From NCBI GenBank assembly GCA_928724745.1, contig CAKMXJ010000042.1, positions 1 through 64,000 of the forward strand: a stretch of 64,000 bases of DNA, given 5' to 3'. A program made the position numbers and the translations under genes. The stretch comes from Anthracocystis setariae (lineage: Eukaryota > Basidiomycota > Ustilaginomycetes > Ustilaginales > Ustilaginaceae). This document shows, in pieces, positions 18,055-27,553 of the stretch (within the stretch, counting starts at the first letter, position 1; the number at the start of each line of letters is the position of its first letter). The notes under the pieces were generated by a model. It had not been told where the DNA came from and did no database searches. It saw only the letters and a program-made list of their open reading frames with translations.

Positions 18055-19368
18055 TACCCACCGGCCGAAAACCCTGTTTGGTCAAGCTGTCTCGAAGAGA
18101 GAAATGGCACCTTCTCTGTACCTCTGCAACAGAAGGAGTTGGCAAGACCTTCTGGCTGAGTTCCAAAGCCCAAGCGGTGGAAGCCAGACCATATGCAGCG
18201 GAAAGTTGCACTCAACCAACGGTTGAAGCGGCAGAAGATGTTTCTCCCGTACCAGCAGAAAATACTTCAACGCACAGGTACTTCAGTTGCGAAAAGATAG
18301 ATGTTTCAGTCCTTGAGACGAGAATTCTGGGGACGAACTTCAATTGTCGAGAGTGTCTGTGGGCCTGTGGATCGCACAACCACGAAGAGATCAGGACGGC
18401 ATGGTCAATGTTACTCCGCCTACCGCTCGGATAGCACTGGGAAGATCAAGCCAATTTGATGCACAATCGGTTTCGGTCTCAACACTGCCGTGCCAACGAT
18501 GCGGTTCCGTCAACAAAGGACAGGCGACCGGCGAGACAGCCGATGTGATTGTTCCAGCACCTCGAAGAGACACGCTCTGTTTGCTCGCCTGCCCGCTTTC
18601 TGGCTGTAGTGGCCCGGCTTGGCACGACATGCGCCTTGTTCGGACCACGGATCAAGTGCGACAGAACGAAGATCAGGAATCTTCACGTTAATTGTTCCAG
18701 CAAATACTGCAAGGTATGCGTGGGAAAAGGTCTCACTCTGATGAGATTCGCAGCCGACGGTTCGAGAAAGAATGTTCGATACTGCATAGCTCCATGTCTG
18801 CAGGTTTAAGCCTTTGTGCCTTTGCAACGACTCAGAAGAGCCTGGACTCGAGGCGGAGGGCGATTGAGAAGTCGTGGACAGCATCAGTCGTCGTGTACGT
18901 ATCGTGAGCACCACCTGCCTCGTCATTCTCTGCATGGTGTGAGAGGCTCGGCTAGATTTGACCTCTCAAACTTGATCGACTGCGTTCTGCCAAGACTGTA
19001 GAAGATGCAAGATTTGGCTGACTGGCGCATACTTCCAACTTGGCGTTGCGGCGTCAAGGCGTGCATCTGTTTGCCTCAGGCACGCAACAAATGAAGTGAT
19101 TTCTCCACGGTCATCGAGACACTGGGCATTCTTGCGGTCATAATGACATTTTCTGAGACAGCACTGGAGATCGATCAAGTGCGCATTCGTAATCGCAGAT
19201 GACCGAATGTGCAGGTCCCAACGGTTGGCGACGGCCGCCTCGGAAATCAATCTGTTCCATCGACGTACTCTCCGCTGGACCCTGAAAATTCCGTTTCGAA
19301 CTCCTACGTATTGTTTACTGGTGCACAATTTTTTATTTCTTGGTGCCTGCAGATCCGGGGCATCGCAC

Positions 19369-19392
19369 TGTGCTGTGCTGTGCTGTGCTGTA
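19369..19392. repeat. (TGTGC)n microsatellite
   Basis: About four tandem pentanucleotides ending in TGTACAGC; related tracts occur at 30049-30069 and 45694-45753. Confidence 0.75.
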
Positions 19393-20150
19393 CAGCAATG
19401 TGCATACCAATTTGTGTCAGCTGGCTACGGTCCAGTCCCGTGGTCCACAAGCTTTTAGCCGGAGAGCCTGCTTGCATACCAGCGGCAACTTAAGCGGTCA
19501 GCTTTCCTTTGACTGTGATATGCTGGCTGATAGAACAATGCACCGCCATCCGCCAGTGTCGAATAAAACATTTTTGTCTTGTCCCGAATGAAATGTCTCC
19601 GCCAAACCCACCCGAAAACCCAAACTTTCAACACCCAGGCCACCACATCATCACAGCTGTATCTTTGATCTTGATGGATTCACAACTCGGACAAGACAAG
19701 TCGGACAAGGCGCGGCAATGCATTTGCTGGACCTCAGTTCCCTGCCCTTGGCAGTGCCAGCTGGACGTAGCCTATCTGCGTGCCTGTATCGACTTGCATC
19801 CATACCAGTTGGTCGTCGCTCGGACTGCGATTCTTCTGGTCGAACAGGTCCGGTCTGACACACTAAAGCCATAATTCGTGCCGGTACTTTCTAAATGCAG
19901 ACCAAAAACAGACTCTAAGACAACACAGTCCCGCTCTTCCCCTTTGGTGCGACATGCTACGTCCGCTGGACCAAAGCTCGTCAAGGCGATCGCCTCATCA
20001 ATCCTTCCATCTGCTGCGATCTTAGACTGGTTACTATAAAGACCTTGCAGCGATTTCCTGGTAGGTCTGTATGCCCTCTTTAAGCGAATTCCTTTGGCTT
20101 TAGCCGTACGTCCGCTTCCCCTTTCCAGTCGACGCAATCTTCTGGAAGGT

Positions 20151-22148
20151 ATGAAGGCAGTCGCAAACCAAATGGCTCCATCACGCGGAGTCATTCTGCC
20201 AGAGGTGAGCTTCGATCGCTCTCCCTTCTCGAAGTCTGATCCATCTCATGGTCTAAACCGAGCAGCAGACACAAACCGCCCAGATCTGTCAAGGAAAAGC
20301 ACTTCTGCAGAGAGTCCGAAATCGAACAGCTCGGAATCAAGGGATGATTTGGACCATACATCAATCGAGATCAAGTCGGCTTGTTGTCCGCTGCCAGTGT
20401 TGGCTTCGGGCTCGACCGCTTATCTGCCTTCCACAGGAACGGTACTGCTTGGGCGCTACGGTCTACTTCTCTCCATTATCACCTTGAACACTGCACTGCT
20501 GGTTGTTCTTCTGTTCGCTGCTCCCGTCAATGCATCACTAGCTGTCATCGCGATCTTCAAAACGCGCGACATTCTCTCTGTCATCTGGCAGAGCCTTCAC
20601 TGGATCTATCGTCGAGTCCGCAATCTCTTTTCAAAGCCCGTGGACAATGCGCGCAAGGTCAACCTCCTTGTCACAGTACCTGTGTATAAGGAAACCACCG
20701 AACAGATCCTCATGACGATCGACTCAATTGTTGATGACAATGATCTGGCTGAGCGCAAGGGAACCTCCATCGTCTGCATTCTGGCCGACGGGTTTGGCGT
20801 CGACACAGACGCCATCTTCACTTCGCGACTCGGAGAGCTACCGGGTGTCTCATATACGACGTGGAAAGGCGTCGAATCAAGCTTTACAATGGCCTTTGGC
20901 TACCGCAACGGCAACCCAGTGGTTGCATTGCTAAAATCCGCAAATGCGGGAAAGAAGGATTCGCTCATATTGTCTTTCGACATCTTCAACAACTCGCTTC
21001 ACGGCAACATTCCCGAAACCAATCTCCTGGCTCGCCAGGTAGTCATGGACACCATTCGAGAACAGTATGGAATGCAGAAAGACGCCATCTTCGATTACAT
21101 CTTTGCCACAGATGCAGACACCATCATCTTGCCCGGATCGGTGCCATCTCTGGTCAAGCGCCTCGAGAACGAAACAGTGGATACAGTCGCTGCATGCGGT
21201 CTCGTTGAAGTCGAATGGTCACGCAAAAGCGACAAGTGGCGCGATTGCGGGCTCGCAAGGTTCTGGGACCACTTCCAGGGATTTCAATACCTTTATGGCC
21301 AATGGGTGCGAAGAGGTGCCGAATCTACATGGGGCAGAGTGACGTGCCTACCCGGTGCCATCACATTGATTCGCACAGGAGACTATCTCGGTCGCGCTTC
21401 TGTCTTGTACAGAAAGCCTGTCACTTCAACGAACATGGTCCTTCACCAGGTGCAGTACCTCGGAACGGATCGACGCCTTACGTGGTCGCTCTTGTCGCTG
21501 TCAAAGCAGGTCAGCACCGTCCTCGAGAGGAATGCAGCATGCTACACGATGCCGCCTCAGAGCCTCAAGCATTACCTCAGTCAGCGTCGTCGTTGGGGCT
21601 CCAACGCCTTTTTCAATGCTCTGGTACTGCTGTTCACACCAAGACAGCTCGTAGTCACCCGTGGCTGGATGTTTCTCGAAGTCCTTCGCACCGGGCTCAT
21701 CTTTTTCCGCCTCGGCAATTTTGCTCATTTCCTCTACACTCTCTCGCAACATTTCAAGTTTATCGCGATTTTACCGCTGCTTGCGGTCACGTTGCTGCCT
21801 CAGGTATGGTTTCTGCTCGTCGTCGTTCCCTTCAATCGTCGGTATCGTAACAACTTCCACCACCTGGCCTACGGAGAGCTCATCAATCGAACCATCGGTC
21901 TGCTCATTTCACCTCTCGCGTTCATCTACGTGCTGCTCAGCTTTGGTGACTTCCGATGGGGTGCAACACACGGCGGTACTTCCTCCTCAATAGCATCCGA
22001 TGCGGCCGAGAAGAGTCGAAAGGATGCTGTCAGCTCGGAACCCTCTTCGAACTCTTCGCCATCCGTCGAGTGCCACGTCGCTATTGAAAATTCCCTTGCG
22101 GAAGCAAATGACGCTGCGCTCGACCTCGAGAAGCAAGCCTGCAAATGA
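20151..22148 (+). CDS. Chitin-synthase-like glycosyltransferase family 2 enzyme
   Basis: 665 aa from the first in-frame ATG (20151). The N-terminal 80 residues are polar. Two hydrophobic segments (about 102-137) precede the GT2 catalytic domain: VTVPVYKET (174-182), ADG (212-214), the UDP-sugar/metal DAD (321-323), FQGFQYLYG (375-383), VTCLPGAI (397-404), GTDRRLT (438-444) and QRRRW (478-482). Four or so C-terminal membrane helices follow. The order and wording match the Chitin_synth_2/hyaluronan-synthase-like group, which polymerises UDP-GlcNAc or related donors and extrudes the chain through the membrane. It is much shorter than class IV-VII chitin synthases and lacks cytochrome-b5 or myosin domains. 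The Glu of the usual GEDR is Thr. The gene is divergent from the dehydrogenase, suggesting a shared pathway. Processive synthase activity is likely; the actual polymer is not known. Confidence 0.82.
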   Translation: MKAVANQMAPSRGVILPEVSFDRSPFSKSDPSHGLNRAADTNRPDLSRKSTSAESPKSNSSESRDDLDHTSIEIKSACCPLPVLASGSTAYLPSTGTVLLGRYGLLLSIITLNTALLVVLLFAAPVNASLAVIAIFKTRDILSVIWQSLHWIYRRVRNLFSKPVDNARKVNLLVTVPVYKETTEQILMTIDSIVDDNDLAERKGTSIVCILADGFGVDTDAIFTSRLGELPGVSYTTWKGVESSFTMAFGYRNGNPVVALLKSANAGKKDSLILSFDIFNNSLHGNIPETNLLARQVVMDTIREQYGMQKDAIFDYIFATDADTIILPGSVPSLVKRLENETVDTVAACGLVEVEWSRKSDKWRDCGLARFWDHFQGFQYLYGQWVRRGAESTWGRVTCLPGAITLIRTGDYLGRASVLYRKPVTSTNMVLHQVQYLGTDRRLTWSLLSLSKQVSTVLERNAACYTMPPQSLKHYLSQRRRWGSNAFFNALVLLFTPRQLVVTRGWMFLEVLRTGLIFFRLGNFAHFLYTLSQHFKFIAILPLLAVTLLPQVWFLLVVVPFNRRYRNNFHHLAYGELINRTIGLLISPLAFIYVLLSFGDFRWGATHGGTSSSIASDAAEKSRKDAVSSEPSSNSSPSVECHVAIENSLAEANDAALDLEKQACK

Positions 22149-22792
22149 GGCCTACAAACACCGTAGACATTATCAACGAGATCCAGGCCTCTTTGATGCC
22201 AATCGAGCACGTGCGGTTCACCATGTCTCAACCCAGCATTCCTTCGCATACTATAGAATCATCAGTTCGATACCATCAGCATGCCATTTTGCACTTGTAC
22301 TATGCAATAGAATTCCACATCAAGTTTACCAGCCAATGCCGTCCGGCTTTTTTTCTGTTACTTGCGAGTTGCCAGATAACAAGTGTATGCCGGTCCGTTA
22401 CCGCAAGCAAGGCATGAAAAGAGCTTGTTGAATCTGTGGAAGAGGCGAAAGACTAGACCACTAGATGAATCAAAACGTGACAGGTCTGCAGTCACTCTGT
22501 GTGCCGTTCCCTGGCGCGTGCCTCCACAGTCAGGGGTGGAATGAGCGGTTGCTGCCAAGAAAATCAGAAAATACAGTTAATGAACTGCAGGCGCCGATGT
22601 CAGCACGCTCCGGCTGCTCTGTCACTCTGGCGGATTTCCTGCGCTTGGAAAATTTCGGTGTACGATTGACGGTCGTTTCGGCTGCGGCTTCCTTCTGCGC
22701 CATCGTCTGTTTGGTCGCTTTCTCTCCTCCTTTTTCAGTTTCGCCTTCATCACCGCATTCAGCTCGTCTGGTTGACGGCACCAAGGCCAGAC
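22149..22792. other. Intergenic region between GT2 and exchanger
   Basis: 3' region of the GT2 gene and promoter/5' UTR of the exchanger. It is C/T-rich just before the exchanger start. No gene seen. Confidence 0.6.
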
Positions 22793-25700
22793 ATGGCTGG
22801 CATCCGCCATCGCAAGGACGCTTGGGTCGTGTTCGCCTTTCTGATCGTGGTGCAGATCATTTGCCTTCGAGCCACCCAACGCCTGCGAGCGGGTCTTGCA
22901 CCTCACACTTCTGTGCCCGCCGGAACAATATGGTCCAAGCGATCTCAGCCTAATTCCGTGGATTTGCTTGTTGAGCATGCCTTGATCGCAGCTGCCTCTG
23001 ACACCGCACCATCCCTCTCATCACAAAACCATCGCTCTTCTTCGACCCAGGTACTGCAAACAACCCAGCCTTGGAACAAGGATCACATCGACGACAAATC
23101 GAAGCAGACCGAATGCCAACCTGTTCCCCTTCATCGATCTCCGGCCCACGTGTGCCGCCATGTCATCAAAAATTGCGAGGCGTCGGGCCACCTTGACTAT
23201 CTTCGTTTCTACTACTGCGCCGGGGTCCAAGGCAGTGCTGAAAAGCATCGCGAGCCTTCCCAGCCTCCGTCGAACGAGCCTTCTCCTTGGCATCCCGGCG
23301 TTTCGGTGTTGCGCTTCCTTGCTCTCGTCGTCATCCTTGTTTGGATGCTCTTCCTGTTCAGCTGGGTTGGTATCGTTGCGAGCGACTTTTTCTGTCCCAA
23401 CCTCAGCACCATCGCCTCTCGCCTTGGTCTCAATGAGAGCACCGCCGGCGTCACCTTTCTCGCCTTTGGAAACGGCTCTCCCGATGTGTTTTCAACTTTT
23501 GGCGCCATGAAGACCGACTCGGGCTCCCTGGCGATCGGCGAGCTTCTTGGAGCGGCGTCTTTCATCGTCTCGGTCATCTGCGGCTCCATGATGCTCATCA
23601 AGCCTTTCAAGGTCAATGCATGGCCTTTCTATCGCGACGTTGGCTTCTTTACGGTCGCGGTGGCCTTGATTCTCACATTCCTCTTCGATGGTAAGCTCAA
23701 GCGTAGCGAGACCATTGCCCTCATCTGCGTCTACGTTCTCTACGCAACTTCCGTCATTGTCGGATCATGGTGGCAGGAGCGTCGACGTAAGCAGCAACTC
23801 AGGCTCGCAACGGCACGACAGGAATTCAACAATCAAGCCGACAATCGCTCTGTCCACAGCCACACTAGCGGAGCTTCAGCTCGAGATGACGCCCCGAATC
23901 TGCTTGCTCCCCCGAGTGCGCACCCACATCGTTTTCTGAGCCCATCAGAGTATGACCCGGACTTTGATCCCTTAGAAAACTGGGCAGGTCCGAGGGCTTC
24001 CAACAGCGGAGCTTCCACGCCCGATCCTGCAGGTCCAGCAAGCCGTCCGGCGTCCATTCACACACCAGGATCTTCGGACTCACGTGCTGCGATCCGAGAG
24101 CAGCTCAATGTTCGCCCCAACATGGTACCACGTCACTCACTTCTGTCTGCGATCGAGTTCCGTGACGTCGTGCACAGTCTGCGCCGCGAATCCACCACCG
24201 ATCGCTCGCAGGAGATCTTCCAGACATGGGATCCCGAGCGTTTCCTTCCTCATCACCATCACCACCATACGCACACGCTCCTCTCGAGAAAGGTCTCTCG
24301 AGAGACCGTGGGCGCTGCAGGCAGCCCACTAACCCGTCGTTCTGGACACAATCGTAAGGCTAGTTTGGGCCCCGCATCGGCCGCCGCATTCGTCAGAAAT
24401 TTCTCCATGACGCCAGGCCCAAGGCTCAAGACCTTTGGTGACTTGGACAGTCGAGATTCCTCTGCCGAGATACGCAGCCAGACTCGAGCTTCAGAGAGCA
24501 CCGCAGGACCTAGCGTCGAAGCTGGTACGGTGGAAGATCCTTGGAGGGAGCATCTACCCGGTGATGCTTGTGAGCCACTCATCTCGCCTGCACTGCCGAT
24601 CGAAGCCGCTCCCCGGCACGATCCACTACATCAGGCAGAGCTGCGAAAGACACTTCCAAGACTGCAGATACCGCAATGGGACACCAGAGCCTCACGTATC
24701 GAGCAATCAAAGCTAAAGCGACCCGCTGCCATCCGAGAGCCTAGCCGCGAGCCGCCGATCACGCAAACGCACGTCACTCCAGTGGCCAAGGATCACTTCG
24801 ATAGTTTCTCGAGTCAAAAGCGTCTTCGTCCTGACCGATCGGTCTCGCAAATGGTAGCCTGGAAGGTGCATGTAGCCTTCAATTCGTTTTTCCCAGCTCT
24901 TCGCCATTTGCACGCCAAGTCCTGGCTCGGAGCTGCCGTCAGCATTGTGACCTCACCTGCGATCTTGCTGCTCAACCTCACGCTTCCCGTAGTGGATGAT
25001 GAAGCAGAACGCTCCGAGCGTGAGCACTCCAAAGCAGCAGCTGATGAGCTCGGCGCAGTGCGTTTGGATGGCGAGGAGACGCAGCTGAGAGCGGAAGGCG
25101 CAGCCGAAGAAAGTCCTGTCCAAGGCGCAGGACCTTCTTTGGGTTGGACCACGCAAGACGAGACGGATGCGGCAGAGCATATGCAACGAGATGTCAACAC
25201 TCGACGAGACCAAGATATAGCATCGGCGCTTCACCACCTTCCCTCCAAGGCAGGCTCGCCGTTTTCGTTCGGCAGCGGTCGCAATCGGCCGTCAGGGTCG
25301 CACCAAGTCACAGCATCGCCCATGCCGTTGGAGCAAGAGGCGCCGCAGCAAGGTGAAGGCTCAGACGAGATAGGCTACCCGAGCGACGATGAAAGCTGCC
25401 TGGAAGAAGAGGCCGAGGATCAAGAGATGCGACGTTCGATCCGACGTTGCCTGGTCCTGTGCCAATCCATCTGCGCACCAACTTTTGTGACGTGGACTAT
25501 TGTGTCGTCATCGGGAGCGCCACGTCTGGGATTGAAAGTTGGCACGGCTGCTGGTGGCGGTGCTGTGCTGGCTTGCTTGGCGTTCTGGTCAATGCGCCGC
25601 AGAGACTCGGGCAAAGCGAGGTACTCGGATCGAACCCTTTCCGCAGTTGCCATGCTTCGATGTTGGATGGGTTTTGTGGTGTCTATCATGTGGATCATGT

Positions 25701-26179
25701 CGATCGTTGACGAAGTGGTTTCGATCTTGCAAACGGTGGGCATGATCGTCGGGCTGTCTGATGCCATCCTTGGACTCACAGTGTTTGCAGTGGGCAACTC
25801 GCTGGGAGACTTTGTCGCCAACGTTACCATTGCGAGACTCGGCCATCCCGTCATGGCCATCAGTGCGTGCTTTGCCGGGCCAATGCTGAATCTGCTGCTT
25901 GGTATTGGCATCTCTGGGACTTGGCTGCTTTCGGATCCGCATAACAAATGGAGCCAAGATGGTGTTCCAGGTACCTATCCGATCGACTTTAATCCCACGT
26001 TGCTTGTTTCGGGGCTTGGTTTGCTGTTGATTCTCATTGCTACGTTCATCGCGGTTCCGCTCAACAACTTTGAGCTGACCAGGCCCATCGGCGCGTCGCT
26101 GATCGCAGCTTACGTTGTCATAATGACACTCAATCTGTTGACCGAAATTTTCTGGGTGCGCAGCCCTTCTGTATTCTAG
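22793..26179 (+). CDS. Sodium/calcium exchanger family protein (NCLX/CCX type)
   Basis: 1128 aa from the ATG at 22793. A hydrophobic N-terminal segment (11-24) may be a signal anchor. The alpha-1 repeat has FLAFGNGSPDVFSTFGAM (about 222-239). The alpha-2 repeat has AVGNSLGDFVANVTIARLGHP (about 997-1017). Both are flanked by groups of membrane helices, giving the usual two-half CaCA antiporter. The central loop (about 340-870) is long, hydrophilic and Ser/Pro/acidic-rich, with a short His run. GNGSPD and GNSLGD are the ion-binding signatures of the NCKX6/NCLX and yeast Ecm27-type branch. It exchanges Ca2+ for Na+ or another monovalent cation across an internal membrane (ER, vacuole or mitochondrion; not decidable here). 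The loop is probably regulatory. Confidence 0.9.
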   Translation: MAGIRHRKDAWVVFAFLIVVQIICLRATQRLRAGLAPHTSVPAGTIWSKRSQPNSVDLLVEHALIAAASDTAPSLSSQNHRSSSTQVLQTTQPWNKDHIDDKSKQTECQPVPLHRSPAHVCRHVIKNCEASGHLDYLRFYYCAGVQGSAEKHREPSQPPSNEPSPWHPGVSVLRFLALVVILVWMLFLFSWVGIVASDFFCPNLSTIASRLGLNESTAGVTFLAFGNGSPDVFSTFGAMKTDSGSLAIGELLGAASFIVSVICGSMMLIKPFKVNAWPFYRDVGFFTVAVALILTFLFDGKLKRSETIALICVYVLYATSVIVGSWWQERRRKQQLRLATARQEFNNQADNRSVHSHTSGASARDDAPNLLAPPSAHPHRFLSPSEYDPDFDPLENWAGPRASNSGASTPDPAGPASRPASIHTPGSSDSRAAIREQLNVRPNMVPRHSLLSAIEFRDVVHSLRRESTTDRSQEIFQTWDPERFLPHHHHHHTHTLLSRKVSRETVGAAGSPLTRRSGHNRKASLGPASAAAFVRNFSMTPGPRLKTFGDLDSRDSSAEIRSQTRASESTAGPSVEAGTVEDPWREHLPGDACEPLISPALPIEAAPRHDPLHQAELRKTLPRLQIPQWDTRASRIEQSKLKRPAAIREPSREPPITQTHVTPVAKDHFDSFSSQKRLRPDRSVSQMVAWKVHVAFNSFFPALRHLHAKSWLGAAVSIVTSPAILLLNLTLPVVDDEAERSEREHSKAAADELGAVRLDGEETQLRAEGAAEESPVQGAGPSLGWTTQDETDAAEHMQRDVNTRRDQDIASALHHLPSKAGSPFSFGSGRNRPSGSHQVTASPMPLEQEAPQQGEGSDEIGYPSDDESCLEEEAEDQEMRRSIRRCLVLCQSICAPTFVTWTIVSSSGAPRLGLKVGTAAGGGAVLACLAFWSMRRRDSGKARYSDRTLSAVAMLRCWMGFVVSIMWIMSIVDEVVSILQTVGMIVGLSDAILGLTVFAVGNSLGDFVANVTIARLGHPVMAISACFAGPMLNLLLGIGISGTWLLSDPHNKWSQDGVPGTYPIDFNPTLLVSGLGLLLILIATFIAVPLNNFELTRPIGASLIAAYVVIMTLNLLTEIFWVRSPSVF

Positions 26180-26822
26180 TCCTTTTGCCATGTGACATGG
26201 ATTTTGCGATCATGTTCGACAAGATGAATCCATGTGGGTGAAGGTGACGAAGCTGTTGGACGATCCACGTTGATGTTGGACACTAGTTACGTTCGAAAGG
26301 CGACAAACTTTTTTACAGCCTCAGCATCTGGAGAGGGAGCTGTGAACAGACGAGCAGGCAACCTTGTGCTATACTCGACAGCATGAGGGGATATGTATAG
26401 ATCAGAAGCTGGGGTCGACAAAGGATATAGAACGGACGTATAATTCGTTTGTAGCGGGCTGTTGCGATGTGACGCCTTAACAACGATTGAGGTTACAAAT
26501 TGCTGCATAAGCAACTCGATGAAAGGAAGAGAAAAACGAGCGTGAAAGAAGAAGGAGTTGCGGCCAACGACACTGCCCATTGGCGTTGTGCTGGCGGCTA
26601 TAGCCGGTCATCGACAACTAGACTTTGACAGCGCTGTTCTGTGGTTTTCACACTGCAGTATTTTGAGCCTCAACGTATCTTGGACCATGCCGAGCATTAG
26701 CGTAACCACAAACACCGCCATCTCAAGGCTGAGGCTTCAAGATTGTGGCTGTAGTTGGAATCTGGGGCGCTCCCCAGCAAAGGCGCTCAAATTGGATCAT
26801 TATACAACGATGGCGAGTGCAT

Positions 26823-26858
26823 GCTGCCGCTGCCGCTGCCGCCGCCGCCGTCGCCGCC
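26823..26858. repeat. (GCC/GCT)n trinucleotide tract
   Basis: Imperfect GCTGCCGCTGCC... changing to pure GCC repeats, intergenic. Confidence 0.7.
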
Positions 26859-27249
26859 TTTGATCGCGGTGAGCAATCTTGAATTGTCCGCTAAGCAAAG
26901 CGGATCCAGGTCACAGGGATCGTCAGAAAATTGTATTTGGCTGGGCCCGGTGGTGATTTTAACGATTTACAGTACTGTACAATCCAAACCGAGGGAAGTG
27001 TGAGTGTCTCTGCTCGATTGCGATTGCGATTGCGCCCAATAATGACCGGATTAGGCCAAGCTGCATGATTGAGCAATCACGCTCCTTAATTGCTCCTTGA
27101 TCGCTCCTTGATTCACTTTCAGCGTGCAACGGCTTTCAACATTCATTTGAGTTCTTTAATCTCCGCTCTCGCTCTGGATCGTTGCCCTCTATCCGTTTCC
27201 CTATCGTTTCGCCTGTTTCAACCCCACGCGTACGCCTATGTTCTCTACC

Positions 27250-27292
27250 CCGCAACCGCACCCGCACCCGCACCCGCAGCCTCACCCGCACG
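27250..27292. repeat. (CCCGCA)n hexanucleotide tract
   Basis: About seven imperfect hexanucleotides in the acyl-CoA oxidase upstream region, 260-300 nt before the start codon. Confidence 0.7.
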
Positions 27293-27553
27293 CTTGTGTA
27301 TCTTGATTTCCTGCTCAAACCTCGTTCACCTCGCCCGCTTCTCGTTTAAGGTCGATGAAATCGTCGGGTCTCCACCTTTTCTTGTCCCCCCACCACCAGC
27401 TCATCCGCTTGATCGTGTTTTGCAGCCTCTCCCCAACACGCATCAGTACACAACTCTTTCCCTCGGTCTACCTCCCAAGTACCTCACTAACACCTTCGGA
27501 TACACTGCACACTCATTGGGCCTTCTCGACCCCAACGAGAAAAGTTTGCCATC

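Larger units (their letters stand above)
17856..20150. other. 2.3-kb divergent intergenic region of dehydrogenase and GT2
   Basis: No supported gene. It must hold both divergent promoters. Visible elements are the G-tract (18024-18054) and a (TGTGC)n microsatellite (19369-19392). The short ORFs have no recognisable protein features. The length is large for this otherwise compact genome and suggests regulated expression. Confidence 0.6.
26180..27553. other. Intergenic region upstream of acyl-CoA oxidase
   Basis: No supported gene. It contains a GCC/GCT trinucleotide tract (26823-26858), overlapping TACAGTA/TACTGTA (26968-26979), a CCAAT sequence near 27037, tandem copies of GCTCCTTGAT (about 27080-27115), a (CCCGCA)n tract (27250-27292) and a C/T-rich leader that runs up to the start codon. 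Confidence 0.6.

Noticed and set aside
17856..18215. N-terminal extension of the dehydrogenase with polyproline
   Set aside because: The prolines come from the G-tract complement in the leader. The ATG at 17855 gives a protein matching the family, so the extension is unlikely.
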